Below, piece after piece: positions 23,447-30,816 of a DNA stretch of 37,751 nt. The DNA is from DATMNI01 sp035570275 (GTDB taxonomy: Bacteria; Acidobacteriota; Terriglobia; Bryobacterales; Bryobacteraceae), in the NCBI GenBank assembly GCA_035570275.1, contig DATMNI010000267.1, positions 1 to 37,751 of the forward strand, written 5' to 3'. Every line of letters starts with the position of its first letter. The stretch's first letter is position 1. The translations under genes were made by a program, and so were the position numbers. Under the pieces are notes generated by a model that had not been told where the DNA came from, did no database searches, and saw only the letters and a program-made list of their open reading frames with translations.

Positions 23447-23464
23447 GGCGGATTGGCAATCCGC
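23447..23464. repeat. Dispersed repeat, copy 4 (first palindrome only)
   Basis: GGCGGATTGGCAATCCGCC-type palindrome in the clc-vapB gap, followed by GGAACCTGCGGGCGGG, possibly a decayed second half. Confidence 0.8.
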
Positions 23465-23553
23465 CCGTCGGAACCTGCGGGCGGGCTGCCATCACGGGCT
23501 GGCTCAAGCAGGCCGGGCATCCTGTCACGAAGGCGGGAAGGCGGTCGTGTTTG

Positions 23554-23585
23554 TTGCCCGCCCGCACAGTTACACATATACTGTG
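23554..23585 (+). promoter_or_regulatory. Candidate vapBC promoter and operator, leaderless
   Basis: TTGCCC (23554-23559), 17-bp spacer, TATACT (23577-23582). A perfect inverted pair CACAGT (23565-23570) / ACTGTG (23580-23585) overlaps the -10. The expected transcription start, about 7 bp after the -10, is the A of the vapB ATG (23589), so the message may be leaderless. Confidence 0.5.
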
Positions 23586-23588
23586 TTC

Positions 23589-23819
23589 ATGAAGAATATC
23601 ACTCTCAGTGTAGACGAGGATGTGTTGGCGGCCGTTCGCCGCCACGCGGTCGACCGAAACTGCACCGTCAACGCTCTGGTCCGTGAATACCTTACCAATC
23701 TCGCCGCGCACCAGGACCGGGCAAAACGCGCCCGGGCGCGGCTCCGGCAATTGAGCACGCAATCTCAAGGCCGGCTCGGCAAGAAAACGTGGTCCCGGGA
23801 AGATTTGCATGACCGCTAG
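23589..23819 (+). CDS. VapB-type ribbon-helix-helix antitoxin
   Basis: A 76-residue protein: N-terminal strand KNITLSVDEDVLAAVRRHAV with helices through VNALVREYLTNLAAH form a ribbon-helix-helix DNA-binding unit, and the basic C-terminal tail (ARARLRQLSTQSQGRLGKKT) would wrap the toxin. It neutralises the PIN toxin encoded next and probably autorepresses. The ATG is placed right after the candidate -10 and operator. The next gene overlaps by 11 bp. Confidence 0.85.
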   Translation: MKNITLSVDEDVLAAVRRHAVDRNCTVNALVREYLTNLAAHQDRAKRARARLRQLSTQSQGRLGKKTWSREDLHDR

Positions 23820-24222
23820 GGTCTTCTTCGACACCAACATCCTCGTCTACGCGGCTGTAGGCGCGGGCAAAGACGAACCCAAGCGGAAACGCGCCATTGA
23901 GCTGATCGAATCGGAGGACTTTGGTACTTCGGCTCAAGTTCTGCAGGAATTCTTTGTGACGGTTGTAAAAAATGCGGCACGCCCCCTGTCTGCCGCGCAA
24001 GCCTTGGAGTGGATCGAGCAGTGGACGGCATTTCCTTGTCAGGCCATTGACCATCAGCTCGTACGTATCGCTATTGAGCGATCCGCGCGGTACAAGATTT
24101 CTTATTGGGACGCGGCTATCCTCGCGGCCGCCGAATCCCTGGGAACTGAGACGGTCTATTCCGAAGACCTGAATGATGGACAGCGATATGGACGCCTGCG
24201 AGTCGTTAACCCGTTCTCATGA
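23809..24222 (+). CDS. vapC: VapC-type PIN-domain toxin
   Basis: A 137-residue PIN-domain ribonuclease. The acidic catalytic set is complete: Asp8 (FFDTNILVY), Glu47 (QVLQEFF), Asp101 (YWDAAILAAAES) and Asp120 (YSEDLNDG). VapC toxins cleave tRNA or rRNA in a Mg-dependent manner; the target here is unknown. The gene overlaps its antitoxin by 11 bp, the usual operon arrangement, so the pair looks functional. The following 175 bp up to hslV hold no supported gene. Confidence 0.9.
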   Translation: MTARVFFDTNILVYAAVGAGKDEPKRKRAIELIESEDFGTSAQVLQEFFVTVVKNAARPLSAAQALEWIEQWTAFPCQAIDHQLVRIAIERSARYKISYWDAAILAAAESLGTETVYSEDLNDGQRYGRLRVVNPFS

Positions 24223-24397
24223 TCGTGCCTGCTTCGTTTGTGCAGTCGGCACGCGCGCTAGAGCGCCCACAGCCGCAACGGCATTCTGCACGCGCACGGC
24301 GAATCGACGGGGCGCCAGATCGCGTGCACCATTTCCGAAGAGAGCAAAAGCCACAGCCAGGAATGGCTGTGCCACAGGGCCGGCGAGCGGGGTTAGA

Positions 24398-24952
24398 ATG
24401 AAGTCTCAAACAATGAAACAGAAAATCCGCTCGACGACGGTGCTTTGTGTTCGTCGGGATAACAAGGTTGTGATGGCAGGGGATGGGCAGGTCACTCTGG
24501 GCGGCGAGATTCTCAAGTCCACCGCCAAGAAGCTGCGCCGGTTGTACAACGACAAAGTGCTCGCGGGCTTCGCGGGTTCCACGGCGGACGCGTTCGCGCT
24601 GTTTGCGCGGTTCGAATCGAAACTGGAGCAGTTCAACGGGAACCTGCCTCGCTCGGTGGTGGAACTGGCCAAGGAGTGGCGCACCGACCGCATTCTGCGC
24701 CATCTGGAGGCGCTGCTGCTGGTGGCCGACGCCAAGAACACCTACCTGGTGAGCGGCACCGGCGACGTGATCGAACCCGATGAGGGCATCGTGGCCATCG
24801 GCTCGGGTGGCCCGTTTGCCACGGCGGCGGCCACGGCGCTGCTGCGCAACACGAAACTTTCGGCGCGCCATATTGTAGAACAAGCCATGGAAATTGCCGG
24901 CAAGATTTGCATCTACACCAACGATCAAGTCACCTATGAGGAGCTCGAATAG
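24398..24952 (+). CDS. hslV: ATP-dependent protease proteolytic subunit HslV
   Basis: About 184 residues. The proteasome-beta-like core begins with TTVLCVRRDNKVVMAGDGQV, whose first Thr is the family nucleophile, and continues with KKLRRLYNDKVLAGFAGSTADAF, KEWRTDRILRHLEALL and IGSGGPFATAAATALL. Two ATGs (24398 and 24413) precede TT, giving a 12- or 7-residue leader that must be removed; most family members have only one to a few residues. HslV forms dodecamers capped by HslU. The hslU start follows 2 bp after its stop. Confidence 0.93.
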   Translation: MKSQTMKQKIRSTTVLCVRRDNKVVMAGDGQVTLGGEILKSTAKKLRRLYNDKVLAGFAGSTADAFALFARFESKLEQFNGNLPRSVVELAKEWRTDRILRHLEALLLVADAKNTYLVSGTGDVIEPDEGIVAIGSGGPFATAAATALLRNTKLSARHIVEQAMEIAGKICIYTNDQVTYEELE

Positions 24953-24954
24953 CC

Positions 24955-26313
24955 ATGGTGATCTATCTTCCAGGCCAGTCCGTGGATGAGGAGCCTTTGC
25001 TGGATGAGCTGACTCCGCGGGAGATCGTCCGCGAGTTGGATAAGCACGTAGTGGGTCAGGCGGAAGCCAAACGCGCGGTGGCGATTGCGCTGCGCAACCG
25101 GATCCGCCGCCAGAAACTTCCCCCCGAAATGGCCGAAGAGGTGATGCCGAAGAACATCCTCATGATCGGGCCTACCGGTGTGGGCAAGACGGAACTGGCG
25201 CGGCGCCTGGCACGCCTGGCCAATTCGCCGTTCCTGAAAGTGGAAGCCAGCAAGTTCACGGAAGTGGGTTACGTCGGGCGCGACGTGGAGTCGATGATCC
25301 GCGATTTGGTGGACATCGCCATCGACATGGTGCGCGAGGAGCGGTTGGATGAGGTGGCCGACCGTGCCGAACTCAACGCCGAGGACCGGCTGCTGGACCT
25401 GCTGATGCCGCCCACGGCGGAAGCTAGCGAGAGCGTGGAGCGCACGCGCGAGAAACTGCGCGAGCGCCTTCGGGAGGGCAAGCTGGACGAGCGCCTGGTG
25501 GAGTTGGAGGTGAAGGACCGTGCGCCGTCGTTTGAAATCACCACTAACGCCGGCATCGAAGAGATGGGCATCAACTTGAAAGACATGCTGCCCAACCTGT
25601 TCGGCCAGAAGACGCGGCGGCGCAAAATGCGGGTGGCGGAAGCTCTGGACTACCTGGTGCAGGAAGAGGAGCAGAAGCTCATCGACATGGAGCAGGTGAC
25701 GCGGGCGGCGCTGGAGCGGGTGGAATCGAGCGGGATCATTTTTCTGGACGAAATCGACAAGATCGCCGGCCGGGAATCGGGGCACGGGCCGGACGTGAGC
25801 CGCGAGGGCGTGCAGCGCGACATTCTGCCGATTGTGGAGGGCACCACGGTCAACACGCGCTACGGTTTTGTGCGGACCGACCACATCCTGTTCATCGCGG
25901 CCGGCGCGTTTCACGTATCCAAACCGAGCGATATGATTCCGGAGCTGCAGGGCCGCTTCCCGATCCGAGTGGAGTTGAAGTCGCTCACGGTGGAAGACTT
26001 CATCCGGATTTTGAAGGAGCCGAAGAACGCGCTGGCCAAGCAGTACACGGCACTGCTGGAGACCGAGGGGATCAAGCTGGTATTGACGGACGACGCGTTG
26101 GAGGAGGTGGCGAAGTTCGCGGCGCAGGTGAACGAGTCGGCCGAGAACATTGGCGCGCGGCGGCTGCACACGATTATGGAGAAACTGCTGGAAGAGGTTT
26201 CGTTCGCCGGGCCGGATTTGAAGAAAAAGACGGTGAAGGTGGACGCGGCCTACGTGCGCAAGCAACTGGCGGATATTGTGAAGGACCAGGATTTGAGCCG
26301 GTACATTTTGTAA
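24955..26313 (+). CDS. hslU: HslU, ATPase subunit of the HslVU protease
   Basis: A 452-residue AAA+ unfoldase: LTPREIVRELDKHVVGQ near 19-34, Walker A IGPTGVGKTE (71-80), KFTEVGYVGRDVESMIRDLV, a helical I-domain (about 110-235), Walker B GIIFLDEIDKI, the FIAAGAFHVSKPSDMIPELQ sensor region and ENIGARRLHTIMEKLLEE near the C-terminus, ending SRYIL, the tail that inserts into HslV. It unfolds substrates and threads them into HslV. Full length compared with the family (about 440-460) and coupled to hslV. Confidence 0.95.
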   Translation: MVIYLPGQSVDEEPLLDELTPREIVRELDKHVVGQAEAKRAVAIALRNRIRRQKLPPEMAEEVMPKNILMIGPTGVGKTELARRLARLANSPFLKVEASKFTEVGYVGRDVESMIRDLVDIAIDMVREERLDEVADRAELNAEDRLLDLLMPPTAEASESVERTREKLRERLREGKLDERLVELEVKDRAPSFEITTNAGIEEMGINLKDMLPNLFGQKTRRRKMRVAEALDYLVQEEEQKLIDMEQVTRAALERVESSGIIFLDEIDKIAGRESGHGPDVSREGVQRDILPIVEGTTVNTRYGFVRTDHILFIAAGAFHVSKPSDMIPELQGRFPIRVELKSLTVEDFIRILKEPKNALAKQYTALLETEGIKLVLTDDALEEVAKFAAQVNESAENIGARRLHTIMEKLLEEVSFAGPDLKKKTVKVDAAYVRKQLADIVKDQDLSRYIL

Positions 26314-26493
26314 AGGCCGCGCAGGTTGACACGCAGTTAGCCGGCGTCCGCCTGCTTCGGAGCATCACCACCCAGATTGCGCCATCGCGGAGTTTGCCGC
26401 CCATGGATTACCTTCGGGTCAATGGCGCCGCCGCCGTAGCTATCCCAATTTGGCTGAAGCGTCAGCAGATCGGCAAAGCCTTGCATTAGCGGG

Positions 26494-27492
26494 TCAGGAA
26501 AGAATGTCCTTGCAGTATTGCACGCACTTGGCGATTTCTACCAGCAGCGTCGAACCCTCCGGCACGGGGTATTCCATCTCGATGGTGGCCTGGAAGCGGT
26601 ACTTTTCCTGCTTCATCATGAGGAGGATTTCTCGAATCGGTGTGTCCCCCTGGCCCCATGGCATATTAGGCCCGTTGTTGGCTTTCCGATCCTTCAGGTG
26701 CACGTGGGTGACGCGCGTGTGATTGGCTTTGATCCAGGCCGCTGGAGAAGTTCCGGTGGCGGCAAAGAAGTGGCCGATATCCACGTTGGCGCAGTTAAAG
26801 TCGGAATACGAAAAGGCCTGTTCCCAAGCCGCCAGACGGCCGAAGGCTTCGGGATTGGTCAGATTGCCGTGGCCGTGATAGCCCACCTTCATCTTGTGCC
26901 TGGTGGCAAACTCGCCGAGGCGCTTGGTTCTGCTGACGGGGATTTCGCACGACATGGCATAGGCGCCGAGCGCCTTCGACAACTGGAAGCAGTAGTCCAC
27001 CACTTCATCGGCCATGGCGTCGATGCCGTCGAACTTGACGATTTGGATCAACACGCCGGCATCCTCGTACTTCCTTCGAAAGGCCTTGAACTCATCCATC
27101 GAGCGGGAGAGCCGCCACTTCCGGAGAGCTTCCGCGGCGGCGCTTTGCTCGGCCGTCTGCTCCGTCGTGAGCGGCGGGCGCGTGGTTCCCCGCGCCACCG
27201 CCGGCGCAGTCCAGGGCGTGGGCGCCTTGAGGTACGCCTCCACGGGCTGCAACCGCAGTTCGGCCGCGCTGATATTGGTCTGGGTCATGTAGTTGAGAAT
27301 GTCGTCGGCGCTTCCCGGTATGTTGTGGAAGCTGTACGGCGCATTGATGCCGACCTGCACGCCGCCGAAAACCGAGTTGGGCTTGGCCGCCCAGGCCGGG
27401 GTGACCGACAATGCCGCGGACAAAGCCACGGGCATCGTTGCGGGCAGCCCACCCAGAGCCAGCTTGCCGATCTCACGCCTTGTGTAAGTCAT
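26494..27492 (-). CDS. Tat-exported TIM-barrel protein, xylose isomerase-like (sugar phosphate isomerase/epimerase family)
   Basis: A 332-residue protein with a twin-arginine signal (YTRREIGKLALGG then a hydrophobic stretch to AWA). The body matches the xylose isomerase-like TIM-barrel superfamily: VGINAPYSFHNIPG, VLIQIVKFDGID, KMKVGYHGHGN, FNCANVDIGHF, RVTHVHLKDRK (metal-site His/Glu/Asp) and a C-terminal ATIEMEYPVPEG. Such secreted proteins are frequent in acidobacteria; the substrate is unknown. The 180 bp between hslU and this gene contain nothing recognisable. Confidence 0.85.
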   Translation of the reverse strand: MTYTRREIGKLALGGLPATMPVALSAALSVTPAWAAKPNSVFGGVQVGINAPYSFHNIPGSADDILNYMTQTNISAAELRLQPVEAYLKAPTPWTAPAVARGTTRPPLTTEQTAEQSAAAEALRKWRLSRSMDEFKAFRRKYEDAGVLIQIVKFDGIDAMADEVVDYCFQLSKALGAYAMSCEIPVSRTKRLGEFATRHKMKVGYHGHGNLTNPEAFGRLAAWEQAFSYSDFNCANVDIGHFFAATGTSPAAWIKANHTRVTHVHLKDRKANNGPNMPWGQGDTPIREILLMMKQEKYRFQATIEMEYPVPEGSTLLVEIAKCVQYCKDILS

Positions 27493-27593
27493 GGCTGTTC
27501 CTCTCTATCATACGGAATATGCGCTGCAGGAGGGGTAATTCCTCGGGCCGGGCTACATGGCCATCGACCAGCCACGTGCGGCGCTGGGGAGAG

Positions 27594-28649
27594 TCACGAA
27601 ATAGCCGGGCTATTTCGAAGCGGTGGCCTGACGGGCACGGCGCGGGCAGTGACGCTTTCGACAAGGGCCGCGTACGCCCCGATTCGCGGTTTTGAGACTA
27701 CTTGGGGCACGAGGACCGGTTCTTCGACTTCTTTCGGTGGGACAGGCTCCGGCTCTGGCTCCGGCGCCGGGATCTGGAACAGATGTTCGCGCCAGCGCTT
27801 CTCCAGCGGAAGCAGCAGAATGTCTTTGTGGCTGCCTTTCACGGTATTGTAGCGATCCATCCGGCCGCGGCCTTGCGTTTGGCCTACACAGGTCCAGTTA
27901 GCGGCGCGGTAACAGGTGCCGGGGTGGGGTGGGTCTACCAGGGTTTCCAGCAGTACGGGACGCACGGCATAGGCAGCCAGCCAATCGGCGGGGAGTTGGC
28001 GCGCGGCCAGGCCCAGAATGTGGCTCGCCAGGTGCGGCACTGCAACCCATGGCAGAATCAGAAAGCGAGCGTTGTTGACCACGCGGGGAAGGTTGGCCAC
28101 GCGGGCCTGGTCATTCCAGCCGACCCAGGCATCGCGCGGTGCCATTCTCCAGGCCGCGCTGGTGAACAGCAGGCAGGCCAGCACCGGCCGCGGCGGATGG
28201 TGGCTGCGCACCAGGTAGCGCAGTTGCGCGCCATAAGGAACCTTATAACCCATCGGATGATAGAGCTGTATAAACTGCTGAAACAGGCGGCGATCTTCGG
28301 GGCTTTCCACCAACTGCACCTCAAGCGGTTGGTAATCGGCCAACTTCCCGCGCAACGGCGGTTGCGGATCGCTCTCCGGGCTGGATTCCAACAAGCGATG
28401 CGGCCCCTTCTTGCCGGTTTTCAACTCCGGCAAGGCCGGAAGACAGTCGCGCTCCTGCCACTTTTGAAGCCACTCGAAGGCCTCCATTGTCTTCAGCTTC
28501 CCGTTGGGCCGGCGCCACTCCAGCAACTCGCAGATAGTGCTCGCTAATTCGGTTTGGGTGAGGCTGGGAAATTCTGTGATGATCTGGCGAACCAGGCTCA
28601 TTTCGCTATCGGTAAGCGCATTGCCGCAGAATGAAACAATTTTCTCCAA
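27594..28649 (-). CDS. DUF4338 (DruA-like) domain protein
   Basis: 351 residues from the TTG at 28649 (GGGAGA ribosome site 8 nt upstream). The N-terminal ~85 residues (MSLVRQIITEFPSLTQTELA, then ICELLEWRRPNGKLK) and the central region QFIQLYHPMGYKVPYGAQLR through GWNDQARVANLPRVVNNARF, CYRAANWTCVGQTQGRGRMD match the DUF4338 domain of DruA, a component of Druantia anti-phage systems. No druB-E neighbours are present. Standalone DUF4338 genes are common and some look transposon-linked. The C-terminal ~60 residues are Pro/Glu-rich. A 21-bp palindrome lies at the stop codon. Confidence 0.8.
   Translation of the reverse strand: MEKIVSFCGNALTDSEMSLVRQIITEFPSLTQTELASTICELLEWRRPNGKLKTMEAFEWLQKWQERDCLPALPELKTGKKGPHRLLESSPESDPQPPLRGKLADYQPLEVQLVESPEDRRLFQQFIQLYHPMGYKVPYGAQLRYLVRSHHPPRPVLACLLFTSAAWRMAPRDAWVGWNDQARVANLPRVVNNARFLILPWVAVPHLASHILGLAARQLPADWLAAYAVRPVLLETLVDPPHPGTCYRAANWTCVGQTQGRGRMDRYNTVKGSHKDILLLPLEKRWREHLFQIPAPEPEPEPVPPKEVEEPVLVPQVVSKPRIGAYAALVESVTARAVPVRPPLRNSPAIS
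27597..27617. repeat. 21-bp palindrome at the 3' end of the DUF4338 gene
   Basis: CGAAATAGCC-G-GGCTATTTCG, perfect arms with a one-base centre, overlapping the final codons. No T-run follows on the minus strand, so it is not a typical terminator. Confidence 0.75.
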
Positions 28650-28740
28650 GGCTCGATTCTCCCGGGGCCCGGCTTGCCTGCACCGGCGCCTTAACGATAG
28701 GATAAAACAAAAGTGGCGAAAATGTTTAGGGGAATTTTCA

Positions 28741-28764
28741 GAGCCGTGACCGTAAGGGAGCGGT
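28741..28764. repeat. REP-like sequence GAGCCGTGACCGTAAGGGAG...
   Basis: This GC(G/C)ACCGTAAGGGAGCGG-type motif is one I recognise as recurring between genes in several bacterial phyla. It lies about 90 bp upstream of the DUF4338 start. Confidence 0.5.
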
Positions 28765-28774
28765 TTCCCGTGCT

Positions 28775-29077
28775 CTATTCCACCACCGCCCCGGCCTTCT
28801 GCAACGCGGCCTCCAGTTCGGCCTGCGTCATATCCACGCTGATGAACAACTCCTGGCGCGCGCCGGCGCTCAAGGCGATGGCCTTCCATCCGTTCTGCGT
28901 CGGTACGGTCACATGCATTTTCACTTTGCCGCGGGCATCGCGGACCGGGCGGATTACCCCGGGGATCACCGACCGGATGCCGGGATTGGCGGCCAGCAAA
29001 CCTTCGAGAATGGCGCGAACCCCGTCGATGATGCTGTGCTCCACCTTAAGCCGGTCCTTGGCTGTGCGCAGGCGCAA
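28775..29077 (-). CDS. DUF2103 family protein
   Basis: A 100-residue protein matching DUF2103: KVEHSIIDGVRAILEGLL, GIRSVIPGVIRPVRD, VTVPTQNGWKAIALSAGARQELFISV. The family has been called a putative metal-binding protein; the function is unproven. The TTG start at 29077 follows the pcm stop directly, with GGAGA just upstream, so it is co-translated with pcm. Confidence 0.75.
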   Translation of the reverse strand: MRLRTAKDRLKVEHSIIDGVRAILEGLLAANPGIRSVIPGVIRPVRDARGKVKMHVTVPTQNGWKAIALSAGARQELFISVDMTQAELEAALQKAGAVVE

Positions 29078-29725
29078 TTATCTCCAGCCTTCCCCGCCGC
29101 GCAACGGCACGAAACGGCACATTGTCGCCACGCGGTAGTCCGTCCGCCCGCCGCGCTTGCAGATCACGCGCAGTTCCTGGTCGTCGCGCTCGCCCACCGG
29201 GATCACCATCAACCCGGGGTCGCCCAGTTGCTCCAGCAGCGCTGCGGGAACATAGGGCGCGCCGGCCGCCACCGAAATCGCGTCATACGGGGCGCATTCG
29301 GCAAAGCCGTTGGAGCCATCGGCCTGCACCACCGCCACGTTACCGTTGCACCCCGTACGGCGCAGATTGCCGCGCCCCATTTCGGCCAGCGCGGGAATCA
29401 GTTCCATGGAGATCACGCGCGCCGCCAGTGCCCCCAGCACCGCGGCATGGTATCCGCAACCCGTGCCCACTTCCAGAACCGTCTCAACGCCGGTGAGTTC
29501 GAGAGACTCCGCCATCAACGCCGTCATGTAAGGTTGCGAGATGGTCTGGCCGCAGCCGATGGGTACCGGTTCGTCCACACAAGCCACCACGCGCGATTCG
29601 GCGGGCACAAACTCCTCGCGCGGAATCCGCAGCATGGCGGCCAGCACCCGCTGGTCACGAATGCCGCGCCGGCGCAACTGCCGTTCCACCATCTGACGCC
29701 GTTCGTCCGCCCAATCGGGTATCAC
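29078..29725 (-). CDS. pcm: Protein-L-isoaspartate O-methyltransferase
   Basis: About 215 residues from the GTG at 29725 (GGAG 6 nt upstream). Family features: RRGIRDQRVLAAMLRIPREEFVP, GQTISQPYMTALMAE, the SAM motif VLEVGTGCGYHAAVL, and YDAISVAAGAPYVPAALLEQL with GLMVIPVGE. It repairs isoaspartyl residues in damaged proteins using SAM. Divergent from icd, with 25 bp between starts, and followed immediately by the DUF2103 gene. Confidence 0.92.
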   Translation of the reverse strand: MIPDWADERRQMVERQLRRRGIRDQRVLAAMLRIPREEFVPAESRVVACVDEPVPIGCGQTISQPYMTALMAESLELTGVETVLEVGTGCGYHAAVLGALAARVISMELIPALAEMGRGNLRRTGCNGNVAVVQADGSNGFAECAPYDAISVAAGAPYVPAALLEQLGDPGLMVIPVGERDDQELRVICKRGGRTDYRVATMCRFVPLRGGEGWR

Positions 29726-29736
29726 CTCAGTCTCCA

Positions 29737-29750
29737 ACTCTATAATAGCT
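29737..29750. promoter_or_regulatory. Overlapping divergent -10 elements between pcm and icd
   Basis: TATAAT (29741-29746) faces icd and the overlapping complement TATTAT faces pcm. With only 25 bp between starts, icd transcription would begin at about its own ATG (29751). No clear -35 is visible. Confidence 0.4.
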
Positions 29751-30758
29751 ATGATGGCCCACCTGATTACCTTGATCCCCGGCGACGGGATCGGACCCGA
29801 AGTTGCCGACGCCACCATGCGCGCCGTCAACGCCACGGGCGCCGCCATTGAATGGGAACGCGTCGACGCCGGGGCCCGCGCGTTGGCCGAACAAGGCGAG
29901 TTGATTCCCGATGACGTCTACGCGTCCCTGGAAGTGACGCGCGTCGGCCTGAAAGGCCCCACTGCCACCCCCATCGCCGGCGGGCACCAGAGCATCAACG
30001 TGGCCCTTCGCAAGAAGCTTGGCCTCTACACCAACTTCCGGCCGGTGCGCATGTTGCCGGGCCTCAAGACGCGCTATTCCGACCTGGCGCTCGATCTGGC
30101 CATCTTCCGCGAAAACACCGAAGACCTTTACGCGGGCCTGGAGCATGAGGTGGTTCCGGGCGTAGTGGAGAGCCTGAAAATCATCACGAAACACGCATCC
30201 ATGCGGATTGCCAACGCGGCCTTCCAGTACGCGCGCCGCGAAGGCCGGAAAATGGTGACTGCCATCCACAAGGCCAACATTATGAAGCTGAGCGACGGCC
30301 TTTTTCTGAAATGCTGCCGCGAAACGGCCTCGCATTTCCAGGATATTCAGTACAAGGAGATGATCGTAGACAACGCTTGCATGCAACTGGTGATGCGGCC
30401 CGAGACTTTCGATCTGTTGGTGATGCCCAACCTCTACGGCGACATCATTTCCGATCTCGCGGCCGGCTTGGTGGGCGGCCTCGGCATCGTTCCCGGCGCC
30501 AACATAGGCGACCACCACGCCATCTTCGAAGCCGTCCACGGCACCGCGCCCGATATAGCCGGCAAGGGGCTGGCCAATCCGACGGCGCTGATGCAATCGG
30601 CCGTCCTGATGCTGGCGCACATCGGCGAGCGCGACGCCAGCCTCCGCCTGCACGAAGCCATCTACCAGGTGTATGCCACGGCCGACCATCTGACTGGCGA
30701 TGTGGGCGGCAAATCTTCGACCACGGAATTCACGGACGCGATCATCCGGCACCTGTAG
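29751..30758 (+). CDS. icd: NAD-type isocitrate dehydrogenase (isocitrate/isopropylmalate dehydrogenase family)
   Basis: A 335-residue beta-decarboxylating dehydrogenase. LITLIPGDGIGPEVADATMR at the N-terminus, GPTATPIAGGHQSINVALRK (substrate-binding Ser), IFRENTEDLYAGLEHEVVPG, VTAIHKANIMKLSDGLFL (catalytic Lys), NLYGDIISDLAAGLVGGLG (metal Asp) and HGTAPDIAGKGLANPTAL are all present. Length and sequence favour the short NAD-dependent isocitrate dehydrogenase over LeuB: the NTED motif and ATTPI-like segment are typical. It acts in the TCA cycle. Two consecutive ATGs (29751, 29754) are possible starts. Confidence 0.88.
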   Translation: MMAHLITLIPGDGIGPEVADATMRAVNATGAAIEWERVDAGARALAEQGELIPDDVYASLEVTRVGLKGPTATPIAGGHQSINVALRKKLGLYTNFRPVRMLPGLKTRYSDLALDLAIFRENTEDLYAGLEHEVVPGVVESLKIITKHASMRIANAAFQYARREGRKMVTAIHKANIMKLSDGLFLKCCRETASHFQDIQYKEMIVDNACMQLVMRPETFDLLVMPNLYGDIISDLAAGLVGGLGIVPGANIGDHHAIFEAVHGTAPDIAGKGLANPTALMQSAVLMLAHIGERDASLRLHEAIYQVYATADHLTGDVGGKSSTTEFTDAIIRHL

Positions 30759-30816
30759 CCGTAGCGCGGGCCTGCTGGCCGGTGTGGGTTTTTGAGCAGC
30801 GTCGGCCTCGCCTCGC

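Noticed and set aside
24398..24440. HslV leader before the catalytic Thr as a novel propeptide
   Set aside because: Short leaders of a few residues occur in the family and the exact start is uncertain, so it is not reported as a finding.
24934..26265. Minus-strand open frame opposite hslU
   Set aside because: Shadow of a highly conserved gene; composition (His, Arg, Gln, Leu) is typical of antisense frames.
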